DNA from: Halalkalibacter oceani
GTDB lineage: Bacteria > Bacillota > Bacilli > Bacillales > Bacillaceae_D
Length of the DNA: 64,000 nucleotides
NCBI RefSeq assembly: GCF_023715705.1
Contig: NZ_JAMBOS010000002.1
Location: forward strand, 62,001 to 126,000
Direction: 5' to 3'
The notes beneath the pieces were generated by a model, which was not told where the DNA came from, did no database searches, and saw only the letters and a list, made by a program, of their open reading frames with translations. A program made the position numbers and the translations under genes. This document shows, piece by piece, positions 33,039-41,999 of this stretch (its first letter is position 1; the number at the start of each line of letters is the position of its first letter).

Positions 33039-34754
33039 ATGAAAATGCAAGCGCTTCCATCTGAAAACAAAAATAGCAACCTCGTTAACTATGAAGAGAC
33101 GGCTGCTTCCTTTGATTGGAGCTCTGTTGAACAACGGTTCACCTGGAGTAAAACTGGCAAGCTGAACCTCGCTTATGAAGCGATTGATCGCCACGCAGAG
33201 GAAGGGAAGGGAGAGAAAGTCGCCCTTTACTATAGCGATAAAAACAGAGATGAACAATATACGTTTAATGAAATGAAACAGTATTCCAATAAAGCCGGCA
33301 ATGTGCTGCGGGAAACGGGCGTGAAAAAAGGGGACCGGGTGTTTATTTTTATGCCGCGTTCGCCAGAGCTTTATTTTGCGACGCTCGGCGCGATTAAGCT
33401 CGGGGCGATTGTCGGGCCGTTATTCGAAGCATTTATGGAAGGAGCGGTACGTGACCGGCTGGAGGATAGCGAGGCGAAAGTATTAGTTACAACGCCTACA
33501 TTGCTTGAGCGTGTTCCGGTTGATGATCTGCCGAAGCTCGAAACGATTTTAATTGTTGATGAAGCCTATGAGGAGAATGGTTCATACTTAAACTTCTTAA
33601 CGCGCTTGAACGCGGCAAGCGATGAGCTCGACATTGAATGGGTGGACCGTGAAGACGGCCTGATTCTTCATTATACCTCTGGTTCAACCGGGAAGCCGAA
33701 AGGCGTGTTGCATGTTCATAACGCAATGCTCCAGCATTACCAGACCGCCAAATGGGTGCTCGATCTTAAGGATGATGATATTTATTGGTGTACCGCTGAT
33801 CCGGGCTGGGTGACGGGGACCGCCTATGGTATTTTTGGTCCGTGGCTGACCGGTACGACAAATGTCGTGCGCGGCGGACGCTTCAGCCCGCAGGACTGGT
33901 ACGAGACATTGGAGCGTTACCGCGTTTCGGTCTGGTACAGTGCGCCTACCGCGTTCCGGATGCTGATGAGTGCCGGGGATGAAGTCGTGAAAAATTATAA
34001 TCTGTCCTCCTTGCGCCATATTCTAAGTGTAGGAGAGCCGCTTAATCCTGAAGTCGTTCGCTGGGGCAAGAAAGTATTTGACCTCCGTATTCATGATACG
34101 TGGTGGATGACGGAAACGGGAGCGCAGATAATTTGTAACTACCCGTCCATGGACATTCGTCCGGGATCAATGGGGAAACCGATTCCGGGTGTCAAAGCGG
34201 CGATTATTGACGATCAGGGCAATGAGCTCCCGCCGAATCGGATGGGGAATCTCGCGATTAAAAAAGGCTGGCCGTCAATGATGCGTGCGATCTGGAACAA
34301 TGAGGAAAAATATAACAGCTATTTTGAAATTGAGGGCTGGTACGTATCAGGCGATTCGGCTTATATGGATGAGGATGGGTACTTCTGGTTCCAGGGACGG
34401 ATTGATGATGTGATCATGACCTCGGGCGAGCGAGTCGGTCCATTTGAAGTCGAGAGTAAGCTCGTTGAGCATCCGGCTGTAGCCGAAGCCGGGGTTATCG
34501 GCAAACCGGATCCGGTCCGCGGTGAAATTATTAAAGCCTTTGTCGCATTGCGTGACGGCTATGAAGTGACCGATGAGCTGCAGGAAGACATTCGGAACTT
34601 TGTCAAAAAAGGATTGGCGGCACACGCCGCACCGCGCGAAATCGAGTTCCGGGATAAATTACCGAAGACGAGAAGTGGGAAAATTATGCGTCGTGTCCTG
34701 AAAGCCTGGGAGCTTGACCTTCCAACAGGCGACTTATCGACAATGGAGGATTAA
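33039..34754 (+). CDS. acsA: Acetyl-CoA synthetase
   Basis: A 571-residue AMP-forming ligase that makes acetyl-CoA from acetate and ATP. The adenylation motifs are clear: LHYTSGSTGKPKGVLHVH, WCTADPGWVTGTAYGIFGPW, DTWWMTETGAQ, YFWFQGRIDDVI and the C-terminal KTRSGKIMRR. Lys548 in the last motif is the equivalent of the lysine acetylated by AcuA and deacetylated by AcuC, both encoded divergently. GAGAGAGGAAG precedes the ATG. The full acetate-scavenging module with its post-translational control is therefore intact here. Confidence 0.97.
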   Translation: MKMQALPSENKNSNLVNYEETAASFDWSSVEQRFTWSKTGKLNLAYEAIDRHAEEGKGEKVALYYSDKNRDEQYTFNEMKQYSNKAGNVLRETGVKKGDRVFIFMPRSPELYFATLGAIKLGAIVGPLFEAFMEGAVRDRLEDSEAKVLVTTPTLLERVPVDDLPKLETILIVDEAYEENGSYLNFLTRLNAASDELDIEWVDREDGLILHYTSGSTGKPKGVLHVHNAMLQHYQTAKWVLDLKDDDIYWCTADPGWVTGTAYGIFGPWLTGTTNVVRGGRFSPQDWYETLERYRVSVWYSAPTAFRMLMSAGDEVVKNYNLSSLRHILSVGEPLNPEVVRWGKKVFDLRIHDTWWMTETGAQIICNYPSMDIRPGSMGKPIPGVKAAIIDDQGNELPPNRMGNLAIKKGWPSMMRAIWNNEEKYNSYFEIEGWYVSGDSAYMDEDGYFWFQGRIDDVIMTSGERVGPFEVESKLVEHPAVAEAGVIGKPDPVRGEIIKAFVALRDGYEVTDELQEDIRNFVKKGLAAHAAPREIEFRDKLPKTRSGKIMRRVLKAWELDLPTGDLSTMED

Positions 34755-34767
34755 CGGCAAATACAGG

Positions 34768-34815
34768 GGCTGGGCCAACAGGTTGTTTTTTGACCTTTTG
34801 CCCAGCCTTTCCTTA
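34768..34815 (+). terminator. acsA: Hairpin after acsA (constant-apex family, copy 5)
   Basis: GGCTGGGCCAACAGGTT (34768-34784) pairs imperfectly with GACCTTTTGCCCAGCC (34792-34807); the tail TTTCCTTA is a weak U-tract. From here to 35010 I see no gene. Confidence 0.65.
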
Positions 34816-35010
34816 TGGGTAGGAGGGTGGCTCATCCTCTTTTTTTGTGTGCAGGATGGAAGTGAGTGGGGATTTGTCAGCGAAGCTTGTTCGGTAGAAG
34901 TACCTTTGCTCTTTGCGGCTTATTGATGCCGCCACATTGTCAGAATGCGGGATGAAGCAGTGCACCGGTTGTGGCTTTTTACGGCCTCACCCTTGTTACA
35001 TTTCTGTAAG

Positions 35011-35036
35011 GTTTATGAACGCCTGGGGAAGGGAAT
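35011..35036 (+). promoter_or_regulatory. Sigma-B-like promoter of the 22-residue peptide gene
   Basis: GTTTAT (35011-35016), 14 bases, then GGGAAT (35031-35036), the same layout as the ytxGH promoter. It ends 43 bases before the small reading frame. Confidence 0.6.
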
Positions 35037-35079
35037 AGCCAGTAACAAGAATAAGTCGTAGAAGAGAGGGTGCTTAGTT

Positions 35080-35148
35080 ATGATTCGAACGATTTTGATG
35101 ATTATAGGAGCGATTGTCGTCATCAGTCTCATTCTTTCGTTGCTTTAA
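35080..35148 (+). CDS. 22-residue single-span membrane peptide
   Basis: The reading frame is MIRTILMIIGAIVVISLILSLL written in two parts: start MIRTILMIIG, end AIVVISLILSLL. One basic residue is followed by about 18 hydrophobic residues, a clean membrane span. GAGAGGG (about 35064-35070) lies nine bases before the ATG, a sigma-B-like promoter stands upstream and a strong terminator hairpin is 140 bases downstream, so it has a full transcription unit. I do not recognise the family. It may be a stress-induced membrane micropeptide. The downstream frame from 35149 to the terminator has no supported gene. Confidence 0.5.
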   Translation: MIRTILMIIGAIVVISLILSLL

Positions 35149-35286
35149 TGATAGGAAGGGAAGGGCGGTTGCTGCCTGAAAAAGGGGCGAAAGTCTTTCG
35201 TTTGATTGACACAAAAAAGAACTTGAGCAAAAAGGGCTTTCACTTATTGGCAGTGGCTCCACACGCCATAAGTCCGCATATTGCGT

Positions 35287-35335
35287 AAGGGCTGGGCAAA
35301 AGGTGTTTTTTTCTACCTTTTGCCCAGCCCTTTTT
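35287..35335. terminator. Strong hairpin before the PBP gene end (constant-apex family, copy 6)
   Basis: AAGGGCTGGGCAAAAGGT (35287-35304) pairs perfectly with ACCTTTTGCCCAGCCCTT (35315-35332), and TTTTT follows on the plus strand. It terminates the peptide transcript and could act as a backstop for the PBP gene on the other strand. Confidence 0.85.
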
Positions 35336-35410
35336 GCAAAGATGCATAGAGAGGAACAGAGTTCTCCGCCCTAGGCGAGTAGCAGGGCGAAGACATGCTC
35401 CTTTTTAAAG

Positions 35411-38341
35411 CTAATTATTTTCATCCTCTGGTGGGGATTCGTCAGGTGGCGGGTTATTGCCAGGACCGTTATTTCCGTTCCCACCCCCATTTCCATTGCC
35501 TGAATCCGGTTCAGTCGGTTGCCCCGGCGTATTACCGCCGTTTCCGTTGCCTGAATCAGGCTGGTTATTACCGTTATTAGAACCCCCAGGCGAGTTGTCC
35601 CCGTTGTCAGAATCCGGTTCTTCCTGTCCGGTATCCGGCTGATCGTCATTTTGCTCCGGTTCGCTGCCGGCTATGGCGTTTGAGGCCGCCGATTCACGTC
35701 CTGCCGAATCAACAGCTGTGACATAGTACGAAAAGGACCCTGCCTGAACAGTCAGGCTTGTATTCGTATTTTCACGCACGCTTGTGAAAAGCTGATAATT
35801 GTCCTGTCCATGGCCAGCTCTGTAAATCCGGTAGCCGACGATGTCATTGTCCGGGTGCTTATTCCAGCTCAATGTTTGTCCATTTAAAGCTACCCCGCCA
35901 ACCTGTCCTGGGGTCCGTCCATTGTTTGGCGCTTCCCTTTCAGGAATAATATTTCTCATCGACTCCGGCAAATAACTGGAAAGGTCGCCGATATCTAAAA
36001 AGTCCTTTGATATCGCCACTCCCTGTTCGGTGAATTCAGCAGGGGTCGATGACAAGGCAAGGTAGTTTTGTCCGTCAATCGTCACATAGCGCGCGCTTTC
36101 CAAGCTGTCATCGGTTTCGGACGGCAAAAATTTGACGTTAAAGAGATCCGTTGTGACAAGCCCTGCCTGCTGGCAAATCGTCGATGGCAAGAGACCTGTC
36201 AAACTGCAAATGGAACGTCTGACAATGCCATCCGGCATCTCAAATCTTTCGCTTGGCGCCAGCAGCTCCGGATTAACTGAGTGAGCCGCATTGGCAAGAT
36301 TGGCCCATATTTGCTGCGTCCGTGGCCCGTAGCGTAATCCGCCAACGGTGCGCTGAATCTCTTTCGGCGTATCATAGCCAATCCAGACGCCGAGCGTTAC
36401 ATTCGGGTTGAACCCGACAAACCACGAATCGTAGACATTGCTCGTTGTCCCCGTTTTTCCAGCCCAATCAGCTGAAAATGATAACCGGCCTGGAAGAGAG
36501 CTTGCTGTTCCACCCGGACGAAGGACATCCCGCAGCATATCAAGCGTCAAATAAGCTGTTTGCGGTGTGAAGACATCCCTGGTTACAGGCTCGTGCTCAT
36601 ATACCAATTGCCCGTCAGCTGTTTCAATCCGCTCAATGAGATAGGATTCCACATAGGTCCCTCCATTGGCGAAGGTGGCAAAGGCATTCGTGTTCTGTTC
36701 GACAGTAACATTGTTCTCAGTAGCGCCGAGCGGAGCGGATTCATAAGGCTCGCCGCTGTTGAGGCGGAAGCCGAGATTAAGCAAAGTTTCCCGCGCCTGT
36801 TCATGCGGTACTCTCTTAAAGGAGCGAATCGCCGGAACGTTGCGTGAGCGGGCAAGCGACTCCCGGACGGAAAGCAAGCCTTGGTGCTGGTTGTCAAAGT
36901 TTGTGATTTCCTGTCCGCCGGAATAATATGCTTGCGTATCCGGGACGACAATTCCCGGCTGGACGGCGCCGATCTCCATCGCGGGTGCATAAGCCAACAG
37001 CGGCTTCATCGTTGAACCATTTTGCCGGTATGCCTGGGTTGCATGATTGTATTGCAGGTCTCCGCCTTCATCCCGGCCGCCGACAAAGCTTTTAATCGCT
37101 CCCGTATGATTTTCAATCAGGATGGCGCCGACTTCTTCCTGCTCACCATCCTTCATTGGACCAAAGAGAGCATCGTTTTGCACGGCCTCCTGCATCGCAA
37201 TATACATGTTCTTATCAACCGTCGTATGAATTCTGTAGCCCCCGCTTCTGAGCTGGGTCGAAGCCTGATCGCGGAAGCGGTTATAGGTTTCGAGCCGTTC
37301 CTCTTCGTTCAGCTCATCAAGTGAAATTCCTTCCTCCTCGAGGCGCTGCAAAATCAGAATGTCGGTTGCCCGCCGCATTACCTCGTATGTGAGATAAGGA
37401 TATTGATCGATTGGAGCCGGAGTACTTGCGGTTAAATTTTCGCGGATATCGTAGCGCAAGGCTTCCTGATAGTCCGCCTCCGAAATGAAGCCTCCCTCAT
37501 ACATTCTTGATAAAACGGTTTTCATCCGGTTAAGACCGGGGTCGAGATTTTCCTTAATTGAGCCGTCCCCGGTAAAAGGGGTGTAGCCAAACGGACTTTG
37601 CGGCAGGCCGGCAATATAAGCGGCCTGCGGGATAGAAAGATCCTTTGCGTCGACCCCGAATATCCCCTGGGCGGCCGCCTGCACACCGGCAATATGCCGA
37701 CCCGAGGAATTACGCCCGAAAGGCACGATGTTTAAATAAGCTTCAAGGATTTCGTCCTTTTCCAGAAATTGTTCCAGCCTTAGAGCGAGCAGGATCTCCG
37801 TTGCCTTCCGGTCAAAAGAGACTTCACTTGTCAAAATTTGGTTCTTGATTAGCTGCTGTGTTAATGTACTGCCCCCGGTTTGGACGGTGGTGTTAGCGAA
37901 TTCCTGGAAGGTTGCCCGCATGATCGCCTTCGGGACAATGCCCTCATGCTCATAAAAATACTCATCCTCGGTCGCGATAATCGCATTTTTCAAATGATCG
38001 GACACATCTTCGAGCGCCACCTTATGCCGCTCGATTTCGGAAGGAAGCTCACCGAGATAAACATTGTCAGCAAAAAAGACCTGGCTCGTTTCCTCGTAGT
38101 CATAAATCCGTGCTTTCATGTCATCGGCGCTGCGCAATGTTTCGTCCTGGACAAGAGAGGCGAAATATCCGGCTGCTGTCCCGCCGATGAAGAAAAGGGA
38201 CATAAAGCCTGCGACTAAACATATGAGAAAAAGATTCCAGAATACCTGATATGTAATCCCGATTTTCCGAAAGATCTTCAGTTCATGGAGTCTTCTTGTA
38301 AACGCTTTGAGTTTCTCTATAAGTGCAGAATCCTGTTTCAT
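35411..38341 (-). CDS. Class A penicillin-binding protein (PBP1A family) with FN3 domain and low-complexity tail
   Basis: A 976-residue bifunctional peptidoglycan synthase. A short cytoplasmic part and one membrane helix (ILVAGFMSLFFIGGT-like, about residues 38-60) precede the GT51 glycosyltransferase with Glu125 in ATEDEYFYEHEG and GGSTLTQQLIKN. The transpeptidase has Ser443 in GSTMK, a SRN motif and Lys629 in KTGTT. A fibronectin III domain (about 790-870) and a tail of PDSGNGNGG repeats rich in Gly, Asn, Pro and Asp follow. ATG at 38341 has AGGAGG upstream; the frame stays open to 38368. It is convergent with acsA and divergent from tyrS. Confidence 0.92.
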   Translation of the reverse strand: MKQDSALIEKLKAFTRRLHELKIFRKIGITYQVFWNLFLICLVAGFMSLFFIGGTAAGYFASLVQDETLRSADDMKARIYDYEETSQVFFADNVYLGELPSEIERHKVALEDVSDHLKNAIIATEDEYFYEHEGIVPKAIMRATFQEFANTTVQTGGSTLTQQLIKNQILTSEVSFDRKATEILLALRLEQFLEKDEILEAYLNIVPFGRNSSGRHIAGVQAAAQGIFGVDAKDLSIPQAAYIAGLPQSPFGYTPFTGDGSIKENLDPGLNRMKTVLSRMYEGGFISEADYQEALRYDIRENLTASTPAPIDQYPYLTYEVMRRATDILILQRLEEEGISLDELNEEERLETYNRFRDQASTQLRSGGYRIHTTVDKNMYIAMQEAVQNDALFGPMKDGEQEEVGAILIENHTGAIKSFVGGRDEGGDLQYNHATQAYRQNGSTMKPLLAYAPAMEIGAVQPGIVVPDTQAYYSGGQEITNFDNQHQGLLSVRESLARSRNVPAIRSFKRVPHEQARETLLNLGFRLNSGEPYESAPLGATENNVTVEQNTNAFATFANGGTYVESYLIERIETADGQLVYEHEPVTRDVFTPQTAYLTLDMLRDVLRPGGTASSLPGRLSFSADWAGKTGTTSNVYDSWFVGFNPNVTLGVWIGYDTPKEIQRTVGGLRYGPRTQQIWANLANAAHSVNPELLAPSERFEMPDGIVRRSICSLTGLLPSTICQQAGLVTTDLFNVKFLPSETDDSLESARYVTIDGQNYLALSSTPAEFTEQGVAISKDFLDIGDLSSYLPESMRNIIPEREAPNNGRTPGQVGGVALNGQTLSWNKHPDNDIVGYRIYRAGHGQDNYQLFTSVRENTNTSLTVQAGSFSYYVTAVDSAGRESAASNAIAGSEPEQNDDQPDTGQEEPDSDNGDNSPGGSNNGNNQPDSGNGNGGNTPGQPTEPDSGNGNGGGNGNNGPGNNPPPDESPPEDENN

Positions 38342-38426
38342 AGCAAACCTCCTATATATCAGAAACATTATAGCATAATGATGTCGACGGAGGGTATGAA
38401 AACCGCAAAAAATGTAGAAGGTTATA

Positions 38427-38455
38427 TTGACATGGGGGAATCATTGTGGTAAAAA
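38427..38455 (+). promoter_or_regulatory. Promoter of the tyrS leader
   Basis: TTGACA (38427-38432), a perfect -35, 17 bases, then TAAAAA (38450-38455). Transcription would start at about 38462. Confidence 0.6.
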
Positions 38456-38464
38456 AGAAGCATC

Positions 38465-38706
38465 GTAAATGGAGCATATATATAGGCAACGAAGGATCGA
38501 AGTAATCTTTGCTTCCCTGTTTTAGAGAGCTGATGGGTGGTGCGAATCAGTACACAGGCAACGATGAAATACAATCTGGAGCTTTCTTTGTGATAAGCAA
38601 AGAACGGAACTTTCCGTTATTGAAATGAAGTGGGAGAAGGCTGACTTCTTCAACAAGGGTGGTAACGCGAAAACCTCGTCCCTTTCTCAGGGAGGAGGTT
38701 TTTTTC
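38465..38706 (+). ncRNA. Tyrosine T-box riboswitch
   Basis: A classical T-box leader. Stem I distal elements are at 38524-38550 (AGAGAGC, TGATGG, GGTG, GAATCAG). The specifier loop GAAATACAA gives TAC (38570-38572), a tyrosine codon. The T-box AGGGTGGTAACGCG is at 38656-38669; its TGGT pairs with the ACCA end of uncharged tRNA-Tyr. The terminator pairs AACCTCGTCCCT (38672-38683) with AGGGAGGAGGTT (38689-38700), then TTTTT. Uncharged tRNA would favour the antiterminator and so tyrS expression. Confidence 0.93.
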
Positions 38707-38746
38707 TGCTTTGATGTAAAAGTGAATCGAAATAGGAGGAAGACAA

Positions 38747-39988
38747 ATGGAAAAAGAGATAACGTTAACAGCTGAACAACAGACCGAGGTGGAGCGCCAG
38801 CTTGCTTATTTACAGCGCGGAGTGGTTGAAATTATTCCGGAAGCGGATTTCCGCCGAAAAATCGAAAAGTCCGTTGTTACCGGGAAGCCATTGAAAATCA
38901 AGCTCGGGATGGACCCGTCCGCTCCCGATGTTCACCTAGGCCATACGGTCGTCTTGCATAAACTTAGACAATTTCAGGAGCTGGGTCACGAGATTCAAAT
39001 GCTGATCGGTGATTTCACCGGCAGAATCGGGGACCCGACCGGTAAATCTGAAACTAGAAAGCAGCTGACTGATGAAGAGGTAAAGAAAAATGCGGAAACC
39101 TATGTTGAGCAATATGGAAAAATTCTTGACATGGATAAAGCAAAGCTTTACTACAACTCAGCTTGGCTAAAAGAGCTGACGTTCGAAGATGTCATTAAGC
39201 TGGCCGGAAATATGACGGTGGCCCGGATGCTTGAACGTGACGATTTTGAAAAGCGGTATAAATCGGGGCAACCGATCTCGATTCACGAGTTTTTCTACCC
39301 GCTCATGCAAGGATATGATTCCGTGGCAATGGAATCTGACATTGAAGTAGGGGGAACCGATCAGAAGTTCAATTTATTGATGGGCAGACATTTGCAGGAA
39401 GCCTATGGGAAGGACAAGCAGGTCGCGCTGACGCTGCCGTTGATTGAAGGACTTGATGGGGAACGGAAGATGTCAAAGTCACTTGGCAATTATATCGGCA
39501 TCGATGAAGCGCCTAATGAAATGTTCGGGAAGGCAATGTCGATTCCTGATGAGCTGATGGTGAAATATTATAAGCTGGCTACGGATCTTTCAATGGAAGA
39601 AATTGAAGAGCTTGAGCGTGGGATAAAAGACGGCAGCGTCCATCCAAGAGACGCGAAAATGCGCCTTGGCGCTACATTTGTGGAGATGTATCACGGCAAA
39701 GCAGCGGCGGATGAAGCGGTCGATTATTTCAAAACCGTCTTCCAGAAGCGTGCTTTACCGAGCGATATCCCGCAGGCGCAGTGGACGGGCGATAATCCGG
39801 TCTGGATCGTCGATTTGCTTGTTGAGCTGAAGCTGCTAAGCTCAAAAGGGGAAGCAAGGCGGATGATTCAGAACGGCGGAGTCAAAATAAATGAAGAAAA
39901 AGTAACCGATGTTCAGTTGCAGCTGCAAGTTGAGGACGGGCAGGTGATTCAAGTTGGAAAGCGTAAGTTTGTAAAACTAAGCTTGTAA
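38747..39988 (+). CDS. tyrS: Tyrosyl-tRNA synthetase, TyrZ type
   Basis: A 413-residue class I synthetase that charges tRNA-Tyr. HLGHT (HIGH motif) and KMSKS are present and the C-terminal S4 domain ends [23 protein letters not shown]. Length and sequence ([32 protein letters not shown]) are of the TyrZ type and not of the 422-residue TyrS type that B. subtilis has next to acsA. The gene here thus occupies the tyrS locus with a tyrZ-like enzyme. AGGAGG lies nine bases before the ATG. It is controlled by the tyrosine T-box upstream. Confidence 0.94.
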   Translation: MEKEITLTAEQQTEVERQLAYLQRGVVEIIPEADFRRKIEKSVVTGKPLKIKLGMDPSAPDVHLGHTVVLHKLRQFQELGHEIQMLIGDFTGRIGDPTGKSETRKQLTDEEVKKNAETYVEQYGKILDMDKAKLYYNSAWLKELTFEDVIKLAGNMTVARMLERDDFEKRYKSGQPISIHEFFYPLMQGYDSVAMESDIEVGGTDQKFNLLMGRHLQEAYGKDKQVALTLPLIEGLDGERKMSKSLGNYIGIDEAPNEMFGKAMSIPDELMVKYYKLATDLSMEEIEELERGIKDGSVHPRDAKMRLGATFVEMYHGKAAADEAVDYFKTVFQKRALPSDIPQAQWTGDNPVWIVDLLVELKLLSSKGEARRMIQNGGVKINEEKVTDVQLQLQVEDGQVIQVGKRKFVKLSL

Positions 39989-39998
39989 GGAAAGTGAG

Positions 39999-40040
39999 AC
40001 AGTGGCTTTGGGAGAACAGTCCTGAAGCCACTGTTTTCTC
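39999..40040 (+). terminator. Terminator of tyrS
   Basis: ACAGTGGCTT (39999-40008) pairs with AAGCCACTGT (40025-40034), then TTTCTC. Confidence 0.75.
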
Positions 40041-40067
40041 TTGCAAAAAGAAAATGAATATGCAAAA

Positions 40068-40085
40068 ATAGAGTGATCGTTCTAT
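40068..40085 (+). promoter_or_regulatory. TetR operator copy 1
   Basis: ATAGAGTGATCGTTCTAT, an 18-base near-palindrome 20 bases before the tetR start, is identical to the copy at 40681-40698 before the MFS gene. Confidence 0.75.
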
Positions 40086-40104
40086 ATAAAGGTGGTTGGT
40101 TGAA

Positions 40105-40653
40105 ATGAGCCGGAAAAAAGAGGATTTACTGGAGCATGCGGAACAGCTTTTTTATGAGCACGGCTTTCATGCAATTGGGTTGAAGAAAATCGTTACAGAG
40201 TCTGGAGTCGCGCTGATGACGCTGTACAATCATTTTCAATCGAAAGAGGATTTAATTATTGAAGTATTAAAAAGAAGAGAAGCACGGTACTTTTCCAGCT
40301 TGAAGGCGTGCATAAACCAGGCCAATGGGGAGCCTTCTATGGCGCTGATGGAAGCGCATCTTGTCTGGACACGGAGGTACGGATCGAATGGCTGTATGTT
40401 TTTAAGAGCGAAGGAAGAGTTTGCGAATGTCAATCAGGAAATTGTCGATTATGTCGATGCTCATAAGGAGGCGCTAATCGATTTTTTTAAAGCGGAGGGC
40501 TATGCAACTCGGAACGCGATCCAGCTCGCGCTGCTTTTTGAAGGAGCGACTGCTTTGGCGGAAACGAGGCCGCTTGATGAAGTTGCTGAGGAATGTCTCT
40601 TTTTTGTGAAACAAATCAGACAGGAGAGCGATCAAAAAGCTAAGTCAGAATAG
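40105..40653 (+). CDS. TetR-family transcriptional regulator
   Basis: A 182-residue TetR repressor: helix-turn-helix in FHAIGLKKIVTESGVALMTLYNHFQSKEDLI (about residues 21-51), then an all-helical ligand domain that contains GSNGCMFLRAKEEFA. The ATG at 40105 follows AAAGGTGG; a TTG at 40096 in frame overlaps that site. Identical operators in front of it and of the next gene predict that it represses itself and the MFS transporter, a common drug- or toxin-efflux arrangement. The ligand is unknown. Confidence 0.88.
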   Translation: MSRKKEDLLEHAEQLFYEHGFHAIGLKKIVTESGVALMTLYNHFQSKEDLIIEVLKRREARYFSSLKACINQANGEPSMALMEAHLVWTRRYGSNGCMFLRAKEEFANVNQEIVDYVDAHKEALIDFFKAEGYATRNAIQLALLFEGATALAETRPLDEVAEECLFFVKQIRQESDQKAKSE

Positions 40654-40680
40654 AGAACGGGCTTAGTTTTTTGATTCAAA

Positions 40681-40698
40681 ATAGAGTGATCGTTCTAT
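40681..40698 (+). promoter_or_regulatory. TetR operator copy 2
   Basis: The same 18 bases as at 40068-40085, ending just before the AAAGGAG ribosome binding site of the MFS gene. It also lies behind a weak hairpin at the end of tetR (CTAAGTC/GGGCTTAG with a T-run), so the MFS gene may have its own promoter. Confidence 0.75.
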
Positions 40699-40715
40699 CT
40701 AAAGGAGATGAGAAT

Positions 40716-41825
40716 ATGGGGAAAATCGTCTGGCCTGGTGTGGCGATGATTGCTGTTACTTATGCTTTGGCAAGGTTTAGCTTTGGTCTGTATTTGCCTG
40801 ATATTTCGGCTTCACTTCAGCTGAAGGAAAGCACCGCCGGCATCGCTGCATCGGCTGCGTTTGCTTCCTATTCATTAGCGCTATTGACTGCTCCGTTTTT
40901 AACTCGAATGGTGGGCGCCTTCCGGCTCGTTCAGGCAGCTGGCCTCACAGTGATTGTCGGGATGAGTGGAATTGCGCTGGCACAAGGTCTTTCCTTGCTC
41001 GTGCTTAGTACGTTTGTGGCTGGACTCGGCAGTGGCTGGGCCTCGCCCGCATTAAGCCAGATTGCTACGAACTCGCTGAAGGAAGCGGAGAAGGATCGCG
41101 CGAATATATGGATAAACAGCGGTTCGGGATTCGGCCTGCTTGTAACCGGTCCCGTCGCTCTTTTGTTTACGGAGTATTGGCGGCTGGCTTATCTCCTGTT
41201 TGTCATGATCGCCTTAGCGGTGTTCCTCTGGAATTCACTCTCACTTCCAGTCCGGCAGGAGAAAGCGGGCAATTGGGAGTGGAAGGTATCGTGGCGTTCC
41301 ATCAGCAAAGCAAAGGGGTTGCTTTCGGCTTCCCTCGTGATCGGTCTCAGTTCAGCGGTTTTTTGGGCATTTTCCCGCAGCTATTTAACTGTTGTACATC
41401 AGATGACTACACGGGAGAGCATTACTTTCTGGATGGTGATGGGAGCCGCCGGTATCATCGGGGGATTGGCGGGAAACATCATCAGGAAGTTTGGTCTGGA
41501 TGTGATCTATCGGGTCGTTTTAGTTTTGATGCTGCTGGCGATTGGCCTCATTACGATCCCGGCTGTATGGTCGGTTTATGCCTCCGCCCTGCTGTTCGGC
41601 AGCGCGTATATCGCGTTGACGGGTGCTTTAATCGTCTGGGCGACGCGCTTGTTCCCGGCGGTGCCTTCCATCGGCGTCAGCCTGTCTTTTTTGGCGCTCG
41701 GTCTCGGGCAATCACTCGGCTCATTAGCTGGGGGAGCATTGATTGCCAGCACGTCATACCCGTTCGTATTTCTAATGTTTGCAGCCATTGGGACGGCGGG
41801 GCTGTTTATTGCTATTAAGCGCTAA
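40716..41825 (+). CDS. MFS transporter
   Basis: A 369-residue major facilitator with about twelve membrane helices and no large loops. The N-terminal half shows YALARFSFGLYLPDI and SLALLTAPFL; the second half has IIGGLAGNIIRKFGLDVIYR and SLSFLALGLGQSLGSLAGG, typical of YbfB/AraJ-like permeases. ATG at 40716 has AAAGGAG; the frame stays open to 40671 across the operator. It is paired with tetR and shares its operator. A small-molecule exporter is likely; the substrate cannot be told. Confidence 0.85.
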   Translation: MGKIVWPGVAMIAVTYALARFSFGLYLPDISASLQLKESTAGIAASAAFASYSLALLTAPFLTRMVGAFRLVQAAGLTVIVGMSGIALAQGLSLLVLSTFVAGLGSGWASPALSQIATNSLKEAEKDRANIWINSGSGFGLLVTGPVALLFTEYWRLAYLLFVMIALAVFLWNSLSLPVRQEKAGNWEWKVSWRSISKAKGLLSASLVIGLSSAVFWAFSRSYLTVVHQMTTRESITFWMVMGAAGIIGGLAGNIIRKFGLDVIYRVVLVLMLLAIGLITIPAVWSVYASALLFGSAYIALTGALIVWATRLFPAVPSIGVSLSFLALGLGQSLGSLAGGALIASTSYPFVFLMFAAIGTAGLFIAIKR

Positions 41826-41914
41826 AGTAATTATTTTTGCCGATGGGAAAGGCAGGCATCTTCCAGAGAGCGGAGTCGACGCCTAAAGCAGAGGGTAGAA
41901 CGACATCCTGCAGG

Positions 41915-41976
41915 CAAAGAAAAAAGAGCTTAAGCATCTCCGAAAAATATCGTCTGGATGATAAGTAGAAGCTCTT
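41915..41976 (-). terminator. Probable terminator of the cupin gene
   Basis: On the minus strand AGAGCTT (41975-41969) and AAGCTCT (41931-41925) enclose a partly paired stretch and a T-run follows (complement of AAAGAAAAAAG at 41915-41925). Confidence 0.55.
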
Positions 41977-41999
41977 GTTTATGGTAGAGTGCGGGGTCT

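Noticed and set aside
41108-41818. 236-codon frame inside the MFS gene
   Set aside because: Same strand, other frame, no ribosome binding site, composition unlike a real protein; a shadow of the MFS gene.
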